A stretch of DNA of 64,000 nucleotides from Candidatus Korarchaeum sp. (GCA_038888615.1 JAWAID010000002.1:627654-691653), one strand, 5' to 3'; shown: positions 44,320 to 54,113, counted from the stretch's first letter. The notes: generated by a model from the letters alone, not told the origin. Numbers and translations: made by a program.

Positions 44320-46215
44320 ATGCCTCCTGGAGGTTATATGGGAAGCATCCTGAGAGTCAATCTAACCGATGGGAAGGTTTTCAAGGAGCCGCTACCGGAG
44401 GAGGGAGTCCTCAGGGCTTGGCTGGGAGGAAGGGGGCTCGGGGTTTACTACATGCTCAAGGAGGTCGACCCAAAGGTGGATCCGCTGGGCCCGGGGAACA
44501 AGGCGGTGGTAGCGACTGGCCCCCTCACCGGAGTCACGGGAGTGCCCTCATCGGGGAGGTGGTGCTCCGTCACTAAGTCTCCCCTCAATGGGACCCTCCA
44601 TGACGCTCAGAGCGGTGGGAAGTTCGGGCCCGAGCTCAAGTTCGCTGGCTTCGATGCTATCATAGTGGAGGGAGCTTCTGAGAAGCCCGTCTACCTGTGG
44701 GTTCACGATGGCGAGGCCGAGCTGAGGGACGCGAGGCACCTCTGGGGGAAGGACACTCACGCCACTACCGATGCGATAAGGGAGGAGCTGGCCCCTGACG
44801 TGGGAAGGGACGAGGCCAACGAGGTGAAGGTGCTCACCATAGGACCCGCTGGGGAGAACCTCTCGAGGATAGCCTGCTTGATAAACGATAAGTCGAGAGC
44901 TGCAGGCAGAGGAGGACACGGAGCTGTTTGGGGATCTAAGAAGCTCAAAGCGATAGCTGTTAGGGGTCACATGACTCCTAGCGTGGCTAAGGAAGGTGAG
45001 TTTGAGGAGATATCTGAGAAGTCGGTTGATATAATAAAGAAAGCTCCAGTAACCGCTCAAGCCCTTCCGAAGTATGGAACAGCGGTTCTGGTCAACGTGA
45101 TAAACTCCCATGGAGTGCTACCGACTAGGAACTTCCAGACCGGGGTGTTCGCCACCGCTGAGAGGGTGAGTGGGGAGAGGATAGCGGAGGAGATAATGGA
45201 CTGGAAGAAGCAAGAGGAGGAGACCTGCTGGGGATGCCCGATAAGCTGCGCTAGGTACACTAGGATAGAGAAGCCCCCATTCACTGGTGAGGGAGGAGGA
45301 CCTGAGTACGAGAGCGTATGGGCTCTAGGACCGCAAACGGGTACCGATGACCTGGCTGCCGTGAGCAAAGCTAACTACCTCTGCAACGAGCTGGGGCTGG
45401 ACACGATATCGATGGGACACACCATAGGAACGTTGATGGAGCTGGTCGAGAAGGGGAAGATACCTCAGGAGAGGTTGAGAGGGCTGAAGGTCAATTGGGG
45501 TAACGGTGAGGCTCTGGTCGAGTTGACCTGGCGCACGGCGTACAGATCGGGCATAGGGGATGACCTGGCTGAGGGGGCTCTGAGGCTAGCTCAGAAGTAC
45601 GGGGCCCCTGAGCTAGCTATGGTAGTTAGAGGGCAGGAACTCCCAGCCTATGATCCTAGAGGGGTTCAGGGGCATGGACTGGCTTATGCTACGTCCAACA
45701 GAGGCGGGTGTCACCTGAGGGCCTACCTGATCTCAGCTGAGGTGCTGGGGATACCCGAGATGCTCGATAGGTTCTCGACGGCGGGCAAGGGGAGGTGGGT
45801 TAAGAGGTTCCAAGATTCTTTCGCCACCATAGACAGCTTGATAGTCTGCAAGTTCGTGACGTTCGCCTACGGTAATGATATGCTGGCTTCACAGCTCTCA
45901 GCAGTCACCGGTTGGGATGTGAGCGTTGAGGAGTTCGAGAGGATAGGGGAGAGGATATACAACGCTGAGAGAGCGTTTAACGCGCTCTCCTTCGGTGACG
46001 GTGAGGACTACGATACCTTGCCTAGGAGGTTGCTCGAGGAACCGATGCCCGAGGGACCGGCTAAGGGCTACGTCACCAAGCTGAGCGAGATGCTACCTGA
46101 GTACTACGCTGAGAGGGGATGGGTCAGGGGGAGGCCCACTAGAGCTAAGCTAGAAGAGCTAGGGCTCAAATGGGTAGCCGATATGCTTGAGAGGGAGAAC
46201 CTCCTTTACGCCTAA
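44320..46215 (+). CDS. Tungsten-containing aldehyde ferredoxin oxidoreductase
   Basis: Catalytic subunit of the AOR family (631 aa), oxidising aldehydes to acids and passing electrons to iron-sulfur carriers. The N-terminal GSILRVNLTDGKV and WLGGRGLGVYY begin the family fold; PSSGRWCSVTKSPLNG and DKSRAAGRGGHGAVWGSKKLKA (in part) contact the pterin; the cluster is bound by CWGCPISC (CxxCxxxC) and a distal Cys in LIVCKF. The subgroup (AOR, FOR, GOR or WOR-type) cannot be fixed by eye. Its 3' end overlaps the convergent ferredoxin gene by 4 nt. Confidence 0.95.
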   Translation: MPPGGYMGSILRVNLTDGKVFKEPLPEEGVLRAWLGGRGLGVYYMLKEVDPKVDPLGPGNKAVVATGPLTGVTGVPSSGRWCSVTKSPLNGTLHDAQSGGKFGPELKFAGFDAIIVEGASEKPVYLWVHDGEAELRDARHLWGKDTHATTDAIREELAPDVGRDEANEVKVLTIGPAGENLSRIACLINDKSRAAGRGGHGAVWGSKKLKAIAVRGHMTPSVAKEGEFEEISEKSVDIIKKAPVTAQALPKYGTAVLVNVINSHGVLPTRNFQTGVFATAERVSGERIAEEIMDWKKQEEETCWGCPISCARYTRIEKPPFTGEGGGPEYESVWALGPQTGTDDLAAVSKANYLCNELGLDTISMGHTIGTLMELVEKGKIPQERLRGLKVNWGNGEALVELTWRTAYRSGIGDDLAEGALRLAQKYGAPELAMVVRGQELPAYDPRGVQGHGLAYATSNRGGCHLRAYLISAEVLGIPEMLDRFSTAGKGRWVKRFQDSFATIDSLIVCKFVTFAYGNDMLASQLSAVTGWDVSVEEFERIGERIYNAERAFNALSFGDGEDYDTLPRRLLEEPMPEGPAKGYVTKLSEMLPEYYAERGWVRGRPTRAKLEELGLKWVADMLERENLLYA

Positions 46216-46688
46216 CCCCTAAACTTTTTTAGGGTTATTACCCCGCTTGGGCACATCGCTACGCAAGCCGGCTCCAACCCCTCGCTCCTCAGCTGCTCGC
46301 AGAGGTCGCACTTCCCAGGCGCACCTCCGGGTCCCCCCAGCCTGATGGCCCTGAAGGGGCACGCGTGAATGCAATCCAAGCACTTATTGCACTTCGATGG
46401 TATTATGTATAGCCCCCCATCGTCCTTCCTGATTATGGCTTCCCTCTTGCACACCTTCACGCAAGGAGCGTTCTCACAGTGGAAGCAGGACACGGGTTTC
46501 TCAGCCCCTATCCTCGATTTTAGCATCCTCACGTAGGACTTGCCCGCATGGGTGAACTCGCAGACGACGCTGCAGGTCTCGCAGTCTATGCACCTCGGGA
46601 AGTCAATCACCTTCAGGAAGCTCCCGAGTTCCGCGCACTTCTCAACCTCTATATTGAGGAACTCGCACACCTCAGCGGGGCTCTCCAT
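46212..46688 (-). CDS. Four-cluster ferredoxin-type electron carrier
   Basis: Protein of 158 aa in the HycB/DmsB style with four 4Fe-4S sites: CIDCETCSVVC, CFHCENAPCVKVC, CNKCLDCIHAC and CDLCE paired with CVAMC. It lies 3 nt after the GltD-like flavoprotein gene and converges on the AOR gene. It probably links the tungsten enzyme to the flavoprotein, as in AOR-linked electron-bifurcating or NAD-linked complexes. The pairing is inferred from position. Confidence 0.88.
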   Translation of the reverse strand: MESPAEVCEFLNIEVEKCAELGSFLKVIDFPRCIDCETCSVVCEFTHAGKSYVRMLKSRIGAEKPVSCFHCENAPCVKVCKREAIIRKDDGGLYIIPSKCNKCLDCIHACPFRAIRLGGPGGAPGKCDLCEQLRSEGLEPACVAMCPSGVITLKKFRG

Positions 46689-46691
46689 GAG

Positions 46692-47741
46692 TCACCCCCT
46701 CCTCAACCTTCCCTTGACTAAGAGCTCGTCTATCCTCTTAGCCGCGTTCAATCCCTGTTTAACGGCTCTCCCTATCTTGGAGGGCCCTGTCACCACGTCA
46801 CCGGCCGCGAAGATGTTGGTTCCTGGGATGTTGAAGTTCCCATCTACCCTCAGCCTCCCCATCTCATCCAAGGATACGGAGAGCTCCTCGGAGAGGGGAG
46901 GTGTGGGTATCTCCCCTATCGCCTTGACGATTACGTCCGCATCTATCGTGAACTCGCTACCCTCTATAGGCAACGGTCTGGGCCTTCCTGTCTCATCAGG
47001 CTCTCCTAATCTCATCCTAAGGAACTCAACCCCCTTAGCGAGGCCATTCTCGACTAATATCCTCTTAGGTGCCGCGAGCTCGACCCACCTCACCCCCTTA
47101 CCCATCAACCTCCTCACCTCCCACTCACCGGCCGGCGCCTCGCTGATCGACCTCCTGTAGACCAAGTGCACCTCACTAGCCCCCTTGTTTAGACTCTCCT
47201 CAGCAGCATCAACGGCACTTAGTCCTCCTCCTATCACTAAAACCCTCCCTAACCTCCCTAAGGGCTCACCTACCCCCAGCGTAACTGAGTGAAGTCTCAT
47301 CAGGTAATCTATAGCTGAGAAGACGTTAGCAGCGTCTTCCCCCTCTAAGTTCAGCTTCCTGGACCTCCAAGTACCTGTAGTTATCAGCACCGCATCGTAA
47401 TCCCTGGATAACTCGCTTAGGCTCACCTTACCCCTTGAGAGGTGATCACCCTCATCTGACCCTTCGCTGCAGCACACCTTGACCCTCAGGTTGAACCTGA
47501 CTGAGAAGTTCCTCTCAAGATCCTCAACGCCCTCCATAACGCTCTCCAACGGTATCCTGCTCTTGGGTATCGCGAAGACCATCAAGCCTCCTGGTAAGGG
47601 GAGCTTCTCGTAGAACTCGACCTCATGCCCTCTACAAACTAAGTAGCCAGCTGCTGAGAGACCGGCTGCACCGCTCCCAATGACAGCTACCCTGAAACCG
47701 CTCGAGGTCTTCCTCTCCTTGCAGAGGAACGCGAACTTCAA
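46692..47741 (-). CDS. GltD-like FAD/NAD(P) oxidoreductase
   Basis: Flavoprotein of 349 aa related to the small subunit of glutamate synthase and NfnB. The FAD site is VIGSGAAGLSAAGYLVCRGH, the GltD family stretch is PLPGGLMVFAIPKSRIP, the NAD(P) site is VIGGGLSAVDAAE and the second FAD motif is GTNIFAAGDVVTGPS. It lacks the N-terminal iron-sulfur domain of GltD; the four-cluster protein encoded next may replace it. Together they could couple the AOR reaction to NAD(P). Confidence 0.88.
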   Translation of the reverse strand: MKFAFLCKERKTSSGFRVAVIGSGAAGLSAAGYLVCRGHEVEFYEKLPLPGGLMVFAIPKSRIPLESVMEGVEDLERNFSVRFNLRVKVCCSEGSDEGDHLSRGKVSLSELSRDYDAVLITTGTWRSRKLNLEGEDAANVFSAIDYLMRLHSVTLGVGEPLGRLGRVLVIGGGLSAVDAAEESLNKGASEVHLVYRRSISEAPAGEWEVRRLMGKGVRWVELAAPKRILVENGLAKGVEFLRMRLGEPDETGRPRPLPIEGSEFTIDADVIVKAIGEIPTPPLSEELSVSLDEMGRLRVDGNFNIPGTNIFAAGDVVTGPSKIGRAVKQGLNAAKRIDELLVKGRLRRG

Positions 47742-48161
47742 GAGGCTCCCCGGTGGGGAACCGGATAAGCATAAAAAACTATCGGGCGGCTCACCCCCCC
47801 AGAGTGCCTCCTCATGAGCTCGCTGCGGTGCTCTATTATGAGGTTCCTAAGAGCCCTTCTGATACCCCATCGATCGGGTGCTTCCGAAGAAAGGCAGTTG
47901 CGCGGTGCTCTAGCTCATGCCTAAGGAGCTGTTTGAATTTCCCCTTAGACCTTTCATCTCGATCCTTAACTTCCCTTGATTCTCCTTAAGGCTATCACTT
48001 CCTCTCAAATCCTCTCTTGACTCTTCTTGAGCCTTTCGACCCTCCAGCATCTTCCTAATCCCCATGAGATCAGCAGCTGTATATCTGAACTCCTTATCCT
48101 CCTCAGGAGCTCCCATCATCCTGCCCTTGGTGATCGAACGCTCACAAGCTTAAGTGTACGC
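47742..48161. other. Intergenic stretch with a doubtful small frame
   Basis: A 69-codon minus-strand frame at 47910-48119 is charged and helix-like (DLMGIRKMLEGRKAQEES) but has no clear start signals. It may be a small gene or a relic. Nothing else is seen. Confidence 0.3.
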
Positions 48162-48656
48162 TCAGCGACGTGAATCAGCTTGCTCCTCACCCGATCTTAC
48201 GACCAGCACGCTACACGGTGCATGCCTCATCACACCCTCCGCAACGCTGCCGAGCAGGAGCTCCCTTATCCTGCTCATCCCCCTAGTTCCCATCACTATC
48301 AGATCGTGATCCCCTTCCCTGGCAGCCCTCACTATCTCCTGAACCACGTGCCCCTCTCTCATCATCTTCTCCGCATCAATGCCCCGCTCCCTGGCCATGC
48401 CTTGAGCCCTGCTCAGCAGCTCCTCAGCGGTTTTTCTCTCAGCTTCCCTTAGCCTTACGAACTCAGATGGGTTCACTATAGGAGTGGAAGCGATGAAAGG
48501 GGTTTCAGGAGCTACCAGCGGGATCAGGCTAAGGGAAGATACGTAAAGCAGAGTCAACCTACCGTTGAACCTCTTCGCTATCTCTATAGCGACCTCCAAA
48601 GCTTTGAAGGAGTGCTCGGAACCGTCTATCGGCACCAACACCTTGCTGAACATCAA
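48162..48656 (-). CDS. Universal stress protein family
   Basis: UspA-fold protein (164 aa). The N-terminal KVLVPIDGSEHSFKALEVAIE and the C-terminal ATP-binding motif GTRGMSRIRELLLGSVAEGV (G-x2-G-x8-GS) are clear, so it should bind ATP. It acts in the cytosol in stress survival; its precise job is unknown. Monocistronic by appearance. Confidence 0.94.
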   Translation of the reverse strand: MMFSKVLVPIDGSEHSFKALEVAIEIAKRFNGRLTLLYVSSLSLIPLVAPETPFIASTPIVNPSEFVRLREAERKTAEELLSRAQGMARERGIDAEKMMREGHVVQEIVRAAREGDHDLIVMGTRGMSRIRELLLGSVAEGVMRHAPCSVLVVRSGEEQADSRR

Positions 48657-48709
48657 GCGATCCGCGTCGATACCTTAATAAGCTCTACGTGAGGTTAAAA
48701 AAGAATTTT

Positions 48710-49060
48710 TCAGGAATCTTCGAGATCGGGTGAGGGATCGTATGAAGCGGAACCCTCGTATTTCCTCACTCTGCAGAAGACGTAGAACGGTAGCTCCCCG
48801 CTCTCGAGCTCCAAGACGGCTTTCAAGTGGAGGTACCTCTCGGCTTCCTCCAGGAAGCTCCTCATATCCGAATCGGAGCTGAACTCTATGGAGTAGAGGG
48901 AATCTCCCCCATCGCAGTTCTGGAGGTTTAGGACCACTCCTCTAGCGGGGAGGATGTGCTCCTCAAGCGACCTCCCACCGTGAAGGCTCAGGAGTCTCAC
49001 AAGCTGACTCGCGTCAGGAGCGAAACCTAGGACCAGCAGGGTCTCCGCAAAGATGATCAA
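48710..49060 (-). CDS. Hypothetical protein
   Basis: A 116-aa soluble protein that I do not recognise. It shows an alpha/beta pattern with a hydrophobic N-terminal strand (IIFAETLLVLGF) and an acidic, Pro- and Ser-rich tail. It runs in the same direction as the stress protein gene downstream, with a gap of about 50 nt. Composition looks like a real gene. Confidence 0.5.
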   Translation of the reverse strand: MIIFAETLLVLGFAPDASQLVRLLSLHGGRSLEEHILPARGVVLNLQNCDGGDSLYSIEFSSDSDMRSFLEEAERYLHLKAVLELESGELPFYVFCRVRKYEGSASYDPSPDLEDS

Positions 49061-49853
49061 CCCTCTCCTACGTGAGGGGACCGCTATAAAAACCTTTCAC
49101 TCCAGCTTTCCGGTCGAGCCGATGATGCTCCGATCCTCGAAGCTGCATGCAGCTCTCCGCTCATGAGATCAATTTTCCGGATCCTCTTACCTCGATCCCT
49201 TCGATGAGCTCAGCGCAGGGTCCTCTTAAAGCCGAAATATCGATAAAGCTGCGCTCAGGAGCTAGTGATGTGATATCTGAGAACGATCTTCAGAGCGGCC
49301 TCGCTCCTCAGGGAGACTCCTCGTTCATTGAAAGCAGGTCTTCAATTTCTTCTAAGACTTTCTCATTCGCCGACAACACCTCTAACGCTTTTAAGCGCGG
49401 TTATCCCAGTACGCTGAGGTCTAAAGCCAGTCAACGGTAGCTCCTAGGATTCCCGAGTATGGCGCCGCGGTACCGGAGGCCTTTCAGGGATGCTGGTAGA
49501 GGGTATGACGCCGGCGGTGAGGGGGATCTAGGTTGCCTCCGGGGGCTTTGGGACCCACGGATTTCATCCCTTCTCCCTCACCTCCCGGAGGCTGAGGGAA
49601 CAGCGAGGTAACACATCGGAGTTTCACGGTGTACCCTAAGTGGCTGAATGCTCGCTTAGAATCCGAATTTTCTCGATTAACACGTCCTTTCGACTTACTT
49701 CACCATATTGAGCGCGCCTTGTGTTGGTTACGGAGCGATTGGGTAGCATCTCACTGTCCACCCTAGCCGGGGACCCTCGAGGGAAAGCGTTAACTCTGTT
49801 CATGCGGTGTTCTACGATGTCTTCACCGCATAGCTCTCAGATGGGTCGCTCTC
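49061..49853. other. Long stretch without a recognisable gene
   Basis: Frames are short on both strands. A minus-strand piece near 49320-49390 reads as a helical peptide (LKALEVLSANEKVLEEIED) between stops, so it may be a gene relic. No RNA gene or repeat is evident. Confidence 0.35.
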
Positions 49854-50129
49854 TTAGCGGTGCTGAGACGGGCTTCTCATCGCCCTGAAGAGCAGGTAGC
49901 TCAAGGCCATGATCGCTAGGGCCATGAGCATCGCTACCAGGACCATGAGGAGGGGTTGCTCGCCGAGTCCGAAGCATACCGGGAGGAAGAGTATCACGAT
50001 ACAACCTCCACCGCTGACCGAAGGACCGCTGCCGGAGAGCAGCGCGAGTAGCGGGATTAGGAGGAAAGCTAGAATTGAGACGGCGACTCCACCTATTATG
50101 AGGATGTGAGCTAACCTCTCAGCTTCCAA
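49854..50129 (-). CDS. DUF131-like small membrane protein
   Basis: Protein of 91 aa with two membrane segments around a central glycine-rich loop (SVSGGGCIVILFLPVCFGLG). It matches the layout of the DUF131/TIGR00304 protein encoded just upstream and is a diverged tandem paralogue; the GPIPIVLG stretch is replaced by LPVCFGLG. Function unknown. Confidence 0.65.
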   Translation of the reverse strand: MEAERLAHILIIGGVAVSILAFLLIPLLALLSGSGPSVSGGGCIVILFLPVCFGLGEQPLLMVLVAMLMALAIMALSYLLFRAMRSPSQHR

Positions 50130-50133
50130 AATA

Positions 50134-50376
50134 TCACCCCGCCGCTCTCAGCAGCATCAGGAACATTAGGGTAGTTACAAGCACAAGCAGGATAGCTAGG
50201 ATCATGAGTCCCTTAGCTACCTGCTGATCCGTTCCGAGCACTATCGGGATCGGGCCTATCACTATCACCCCTCCCCCTCTGACGCCCTCCCGAGGGGCGC
50301 TGCTAAGGAGGAGCAGGAAGCCGAGCGCTATCATCAGGAAGGCCAGCACCAGCATCAGTACCACCAGCTCGTACAT
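50134..50376 (-). CDS. DUF131 (TIGR00304) family membrane protein
   Basis: Archaeal membrane protein of 80 aa: two hydrophobic segments flank the family signature RGGGVIVIGPIPIVLGTDQ. It is the first gene of a two-gene unit, with the paralogue 4 nt downstream. Family function is unknown. Confidence 0.8.
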   Translation of the reverse strand: MYELVVLMLVLAFLMIALGFLLLLSSAPREGVRGGGVIVIGPIPIVLGTDQQVAKGLMILAILLVLVTTLMFLMLLRAAG

Positions 50377-50426
50377 GCTCCCTCGACTATACTGTGGGTT
50401 TAAAGTATTTTAGGCCTCGGGGGTCG

Positions 50427-50897
50427 ATGCCCTTCACACCCTTCCACCTGGGTCCTGCCCTGCTGATGGGCCTACCCTTGAGGGGGCGCGTGCACGTCCC
50501 CACCCTCCTGCTGGGTAGCATTGTCCCGGACATAGAGCCCCTAGCGATCCTGCTCCTGAAGTTAGATCTCCCCCTGCACTGGTACCTCCACAGCTTCCTC
50601 CCCGCTGCCCTAGCTGGCCTGACGCTGGGTTACCTCACGTACCTGATGGAGCCCGCTTTAGGCAAGCTATACGGGCGGCTCCTGAAGCCCAGGGAGCTTG
50701 GTCTTAGGTCCTTCCTGATCGCCGGAACCTTGGGTACGCTGAGTCACGTGGTTTTGGACGCCCCTCTTTACCCCGAGATGAGGCCCCTCTATCCGCTTCC
50801 CTCCAACCCCTTCTACGATCCGTCCCTGAGTTGGGGCATCACCTCTCTCTGCCTGATCTCCGCAATACTGGGCCTCGCTTACTACGCGATCTCCTAG
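50427..50897 (+). CDS. Membrane-bound metal-dependent hydrolase-like protein
   Basis: Protein of 156 aa resembling YdjM/DUF4184-type membrane hydrolases. Conserved-looking residues are the N-terminal PFTPFHLGPALLMG, IVPDIEPL, LHWYLHSFLPA and GTLSHVVLDAPLYP, with His and Asp residues placed as in metal sites. About four membrane segments. ATG 50427 is preferred because TTTAAAGTAT at 50399-50408 lies some 25 bp upstream. Confidence 0.75.
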   Translation: MPFTPFHLGPALLMGLPLRGRVHVPTLLLGSIVPDIEPLAILLLKLDLPLHWYLHSFLPAALAGLTLGYLTYLMEPALGKLYGRLLKPRELGLRSFLIAGTLGTLSHVVLDAPLYPEMRPLYPLPSNPFYDPSLSWGITSLCLISAILGLAYYAIS

Positions 50898-51115
50898 TTC
50901 GCGGATCCCAGCAGGAGTAGAGCCAAACTTCCAGGCTTTCCGATTCCCGGCGCCTCAGGGAGTCGATGAGTCCTCCTAACCACGCAGGGAGTCCTGAGAA
51001 AACGAAGCGGTCATTTGAGACAGCTGAGGCCATCCATGAAGCTTGAGCTATTGGTCTCTCGAATCGTTCCATCGGGAGTGATAAAATCTATATCCTTCAC
51101 CCTGCCGAAGCCGCG

Positions 51116-51820
51116 ATGGTTCAGTCGGTCAAGGTGTTTGCCCTAGAATCGCCGCTCAACCCTGGGGATTTGGTTGAGAAGCTCAAGGGTTTCTCCTCGC
51201 TTAAGAAGCAGGATGCCTTTGGGAGGAGTGTCGAGATAGGCTCTAGAGTAGTTGATCTCAATCTGGCTGACGGTAAGCTCACTGGTACCTTCGAGGAGAA
51301 CTTCATCCTGAGCTTCAAATATATGGATGAGCTTATCAAGGCGCCGATCACGGTGAGGACCCTCTTCGAGTTCCTGAGCTTCGAGGGGACCACCTACTTA
51401 CTCATAGCGGCTAGGAAGTCTAGAGCCAACAGAATAGCTAATCAGCTATCCTCAGCCATATCCGAAGAGAGGGGTTTCGTCCAGGAGGTTTGGATCACTT
51501 CAGAGGCCCTTAAGGAGTTCTACGAGAGTAGGATGGGGACAGTGAGAGTGCTCTTCTTCACTGACGTCAGGATCCCGAACGTGAGCAGGCTCTCCCTCTA
51601 CGGCAGGGAGCTAGTTGGAACGGACCTTTATCAGGAGTACGTGAGGCTAGGGAAAGTTTGGTACGCCGTATTCGAACCCGATGAAGGCATTGTGATGGGC
51701 TTAACCAGAAACTGCGTGGTCACCTTCTTCTCGAAGCTCAGCGCAGAGGAAGCCCTGGATTTCGTAGAGACCAGGGTAATACCGATGATCGGGATGAGGC
51801 GTGAGCGATATCTGAACTAG
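51116..51820 (+). CDS. Hypothetical protein
   Basis: A 234-aa soluble protein without a motif that I recognise. It begins with strand-like VKVFALESPLNPGDLVEKL and seems to hold two alpha/beta units, about residues 1-120 and 125-234. ATCTATATCC at 51086-51095 is about 26 bp before the ATG, so it has its own promoter. It lies just before an ABC exporter pair with a separate promoter. Confidence 0.6.
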   Translation: MVQSVKVFALESPLNPGDLVEKLKGFSSLKKQDAFGRSVEIGSRVVDLNLADGKLTGTFEENFILSFKYMDELIKAPITVRTLFEFLSFEGTTYLLIAARKSRANRIANQLSSAISEERGFVQEVWITSEALKEFYESRMGTVRVLFFTDVRIPNVSRLSLYGRELVGTDLYQEYVRLGKVWYAVFEPDEGIVMGLTRNCVVTFFSKLSAEEALDFVETRVIPMIGMRRERYLN

Positions 51821-51858
51821 AAGGATTAGGGTTATAATGAGTTAACTCACCCGATCCT

Positions 51859-52599
51859 ATGCTGAAGTACGAGAGCGTCTTCAAGGATTACGGTAGCGTC
51901 AGGGCTCTGAGGGGAGTGACCGCTGAGTTCCAGCCCGGAAGGGTGCACGCTCTCCTTGGGCCTAACGGGTCCGGTAAGTCAACTCTGATGAAGATAGCCA
52001 TAGGACTCGTTAAGCCGAGTTCAGGGAACGTTAGGGTTGACGGCGTAGATCCCGTGAGGGACCCGATATCCGCTAGGAGGATCGTTGGTTACGTCCCCGA
52101 GGAGGTCACGATATACGAGAGCCTAACGCCGGCCGAGTGGTTCAGCTTCCTGGGTTACATCCACGCTTTGCCCAAGGAGTTGCTAAGGGATAGGCTGGGC
52201 TCCCTCATCAAGGCCTTCAAGTTGGAGGAGCATATGGGGAAGTTGGGAGGAGAGCTAAGCTTGGGGAACAAGAGGAAGGTCATGATAATAAGCGCTTTGA
52301 TTCACGAGCCCAACGTCCTCATATTGGATGAGCCCTTCTCCGGGCTCGATCCGGAGGTGGCTAGGGTGCTGAAGGAGATAATGAGGAGGAGGGCTGACGA
52401 GGGGAGGACAGTCATCTTCTCGACGCACGTGCTTGAGCTAGCTGAGGCCATCGCTGATGAGATCGCCATAATGCATCAAGGCGATCTGGTCGCTAAAGGG
52501 CCTATGGGGGAGCTGAAGGGCAAGAGAGACCTCGAAGAATACTTCATGGAGGTAACTGGCCTCTCCTCGGAGCTTCAAGATCTCCTCAGAGCTCTCTAG
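51859..52599 (+). CDS. ABC transporter ATP-binding protein
   Basis: ATPase of 246 aa for the large permease encoded 8 nt downstream. Walker A GPNGSGKST, signature-like LSLGNKRKVMI (in place of LSGGQ), Walker B VLILDEPFSGLDP and His in STHVLELA. GTTATAATG at 51831-51839 is 25 bp before the ATG, indicating a leaderless mRNA. Likely an exporter of the ABC-2 type. Confidence 0.92.
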   Translation: MLKYESVFKDYGSVRALRGVTAEFQPGRVHALLGPNGSGKSTLMKIAIGLVKPSSGNVRVDGVDPVRDPISARRIVGYVPEEVTIYESLTPAEWFSFLGYIHALPKELLRDRLGSLIKAFKLEEHMGKLGGELSLGNKRKVMIISALIHEPNVLILDEPFSGLDPEVARVLKEIMRRRADEGRTVIFSTHVLELAEAIADEIAIMHQGDLVAKGPMGELKGKRDLEEYFMEVTGLSSELQDLLRAL

Positions 52600-52607
52600 G
52601 TGGGACC

Positions 52608-54113
52608 ATGTCCTGGAGGAGGGTAGCTGAGACCTTAGCTAAGGAGGCCAGCTACAGAGCTGGGAAGGAGATGGGTAGGGGAGCTAGGAACCTGAGCGTA
52701 GTGACGGCGGGTAGCGCGCTCAGGTACAACCTGTTCATAATACTTATCTTGACGGCGATATCCCTTACAACTGGCCTCTCAGTTTTTTCAGGAAGAGATG
52801 CAGCTCTATTTACTATGATCGTCCTTTTCCTAGTTGAGATGATGTTAGGGGTTCTCTCAATGGCCTTGAATCTTCAGGCGATAATCTCGGATGAGCTACT
52901 ATATCCTCTTCAGCACCTCCCGATTAGGGAGGATGAGCTAAGGAAGGCCCTGTCCCTGCTCGGCATATACTGGGGAGGTCTAGCCCTCCCCTTCGCGATG
53001 ATACCGGCTGGTCTCGTTTCCTCAGTCATACTGGCGGACCCCTCATACATCCTGGGGTTCTCTTCAGCTTCCATCTGTGCGATGCTCCTCTCAATGGCCT
53101 TAGGTTACCTAGCAGGATCCGTGGGAGGGAGGTACACGAGGAGCGTTTCTAGAAGAGCTCTCTCAACGATCATCTGGGTTATATTGCTTGGGGCTGGGCT
53201 CATGATGAATCCAATACTTGGGAGGCTCTCAGAATCCCTTGAGTCCTCAAAGGAGCTCCTTGAGATTCTAGCTATCCTTCCACCTATCAGTTTCCTGTAT
53301 ATGACGAAGGATCCTCTCTCCGCCATTTCATCACTCCTCTCAATGGCCCTCTCGCTAGCTCTCCTCAGGATCGGTACCTCGAGGTTCTGGCGCATCGCTA
53401 GCTCACCCGTGGTTGAGGCACCACTGAAAGTAGCTACTTGGGGCATCTCCTTCGGTAGTAGAGCCTTCTTAATGAGGGAGCTTAAGCTAACCTCCAGAAA
53501 CCCTAGAATGCTTGCCTCATTACTTGTCTACTCATTCATGCTCCCCCTGTTCCTCATTGCCCCTATGCTCAGTCACGCAGGGGAGCTGGAGGAACTCAGG
53601 GGAGTGCTTCCAGTGATACCGATGATTTTAGGGGGTCTTCAAGGTTCCTTCGCCCCCTATTACCTCTACATAATGGAAGCAGCTGGGGCTAAGGTTCTCT
53701 ATATCCTTCCGATGAGCAGGAGCAGGCTCGCTTCGATGAAAGCGAGTTCCTTCCTCATACTAACAACACCGGTCAGTTTTGGAGTTACGATAGCCATCAT
53801 ACACCTCTTAGGAGCTCCAGATGGGATATTATCAGCTCTACTCTACGTTATGGCTTTGATAGGCTCAACTTACCTCAACTCCCTAGCTTACGCTCACATG
53901 CTACCCAGGGAGCCAGCTCACTGGAGCGTTGAGACCTTCTCTAGGTGGTTAATCGGTACGTTGATGATGATTGAGACCGTATTCTACCTCTCGACCTTCA
54001 TAATCGCTCTCATACTTCCCAGTGAAAGTCTCTTCCTAACGATCCCTTATCTCGCGGTGATCTACACCCTCTCGCTCCTCCTAGCGATGAGGTTGAGCAG
54101 TACACCCCTGTGA
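52608..54113 (+). CDS. ABC transporter permease
   Basis: Membrane subunit of 501 aa with about twelve segments, in effect two permease halves in one chain, with a soluble N terminus of about 40 residues. It follows the ATPase gene by 8 nt, with GGTGGGACC before the ATG. Cargo unknown; membrane stress or lipid export is possible. The PadR regulator gene downstream might respond to the same compound. Confidence 0.78.
   Translation: MSWRRVAETLAKEASYRAGKEMGRGARNLSVVTAGSALRYNLFIILILTAISLTTGLSVFSGRDAALFTMIVLFLVEMMLGVLSMALNLQAIISDELLYPLQHLPIREDELRKALSLLGIYWGGLALPFAMIPAGLVSSVILADPSYILGFSSASICAMLLSMALGYLAGSVGGRYTRSVSRRALSTIIWVILLGAGLMMNPILGRLSESLESSKELLEILAILPPISFLYMTKDPLSAISSLLSMALSLALLRIGTSRFWRIASSPVVEAPLKVATWGISFGSRAFLMRELKLTSRNPRMLASLLVYSFMLPLFLIAPMLSHAGELEELRGVLPVIPMILGGLQGSFAPYYLYIMEAAGAKVLYILPMSRSRLASMKASSFLILTTPVSFGVTIAIIHLLGAPDGILSALLYVMALIGSTYLNSLAYAHMLPREPAHWSVETFSRWLIGTLMMIETVFYLSTFIIALILPSESLFLTIPYLAVIYTLSLLLAMRLSSTPL

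Noticed and set aside
44548-45111. Antisense frame of 187 codons
   Set aside because: It is a shadow of the AOR gene, whose family identity is certain.
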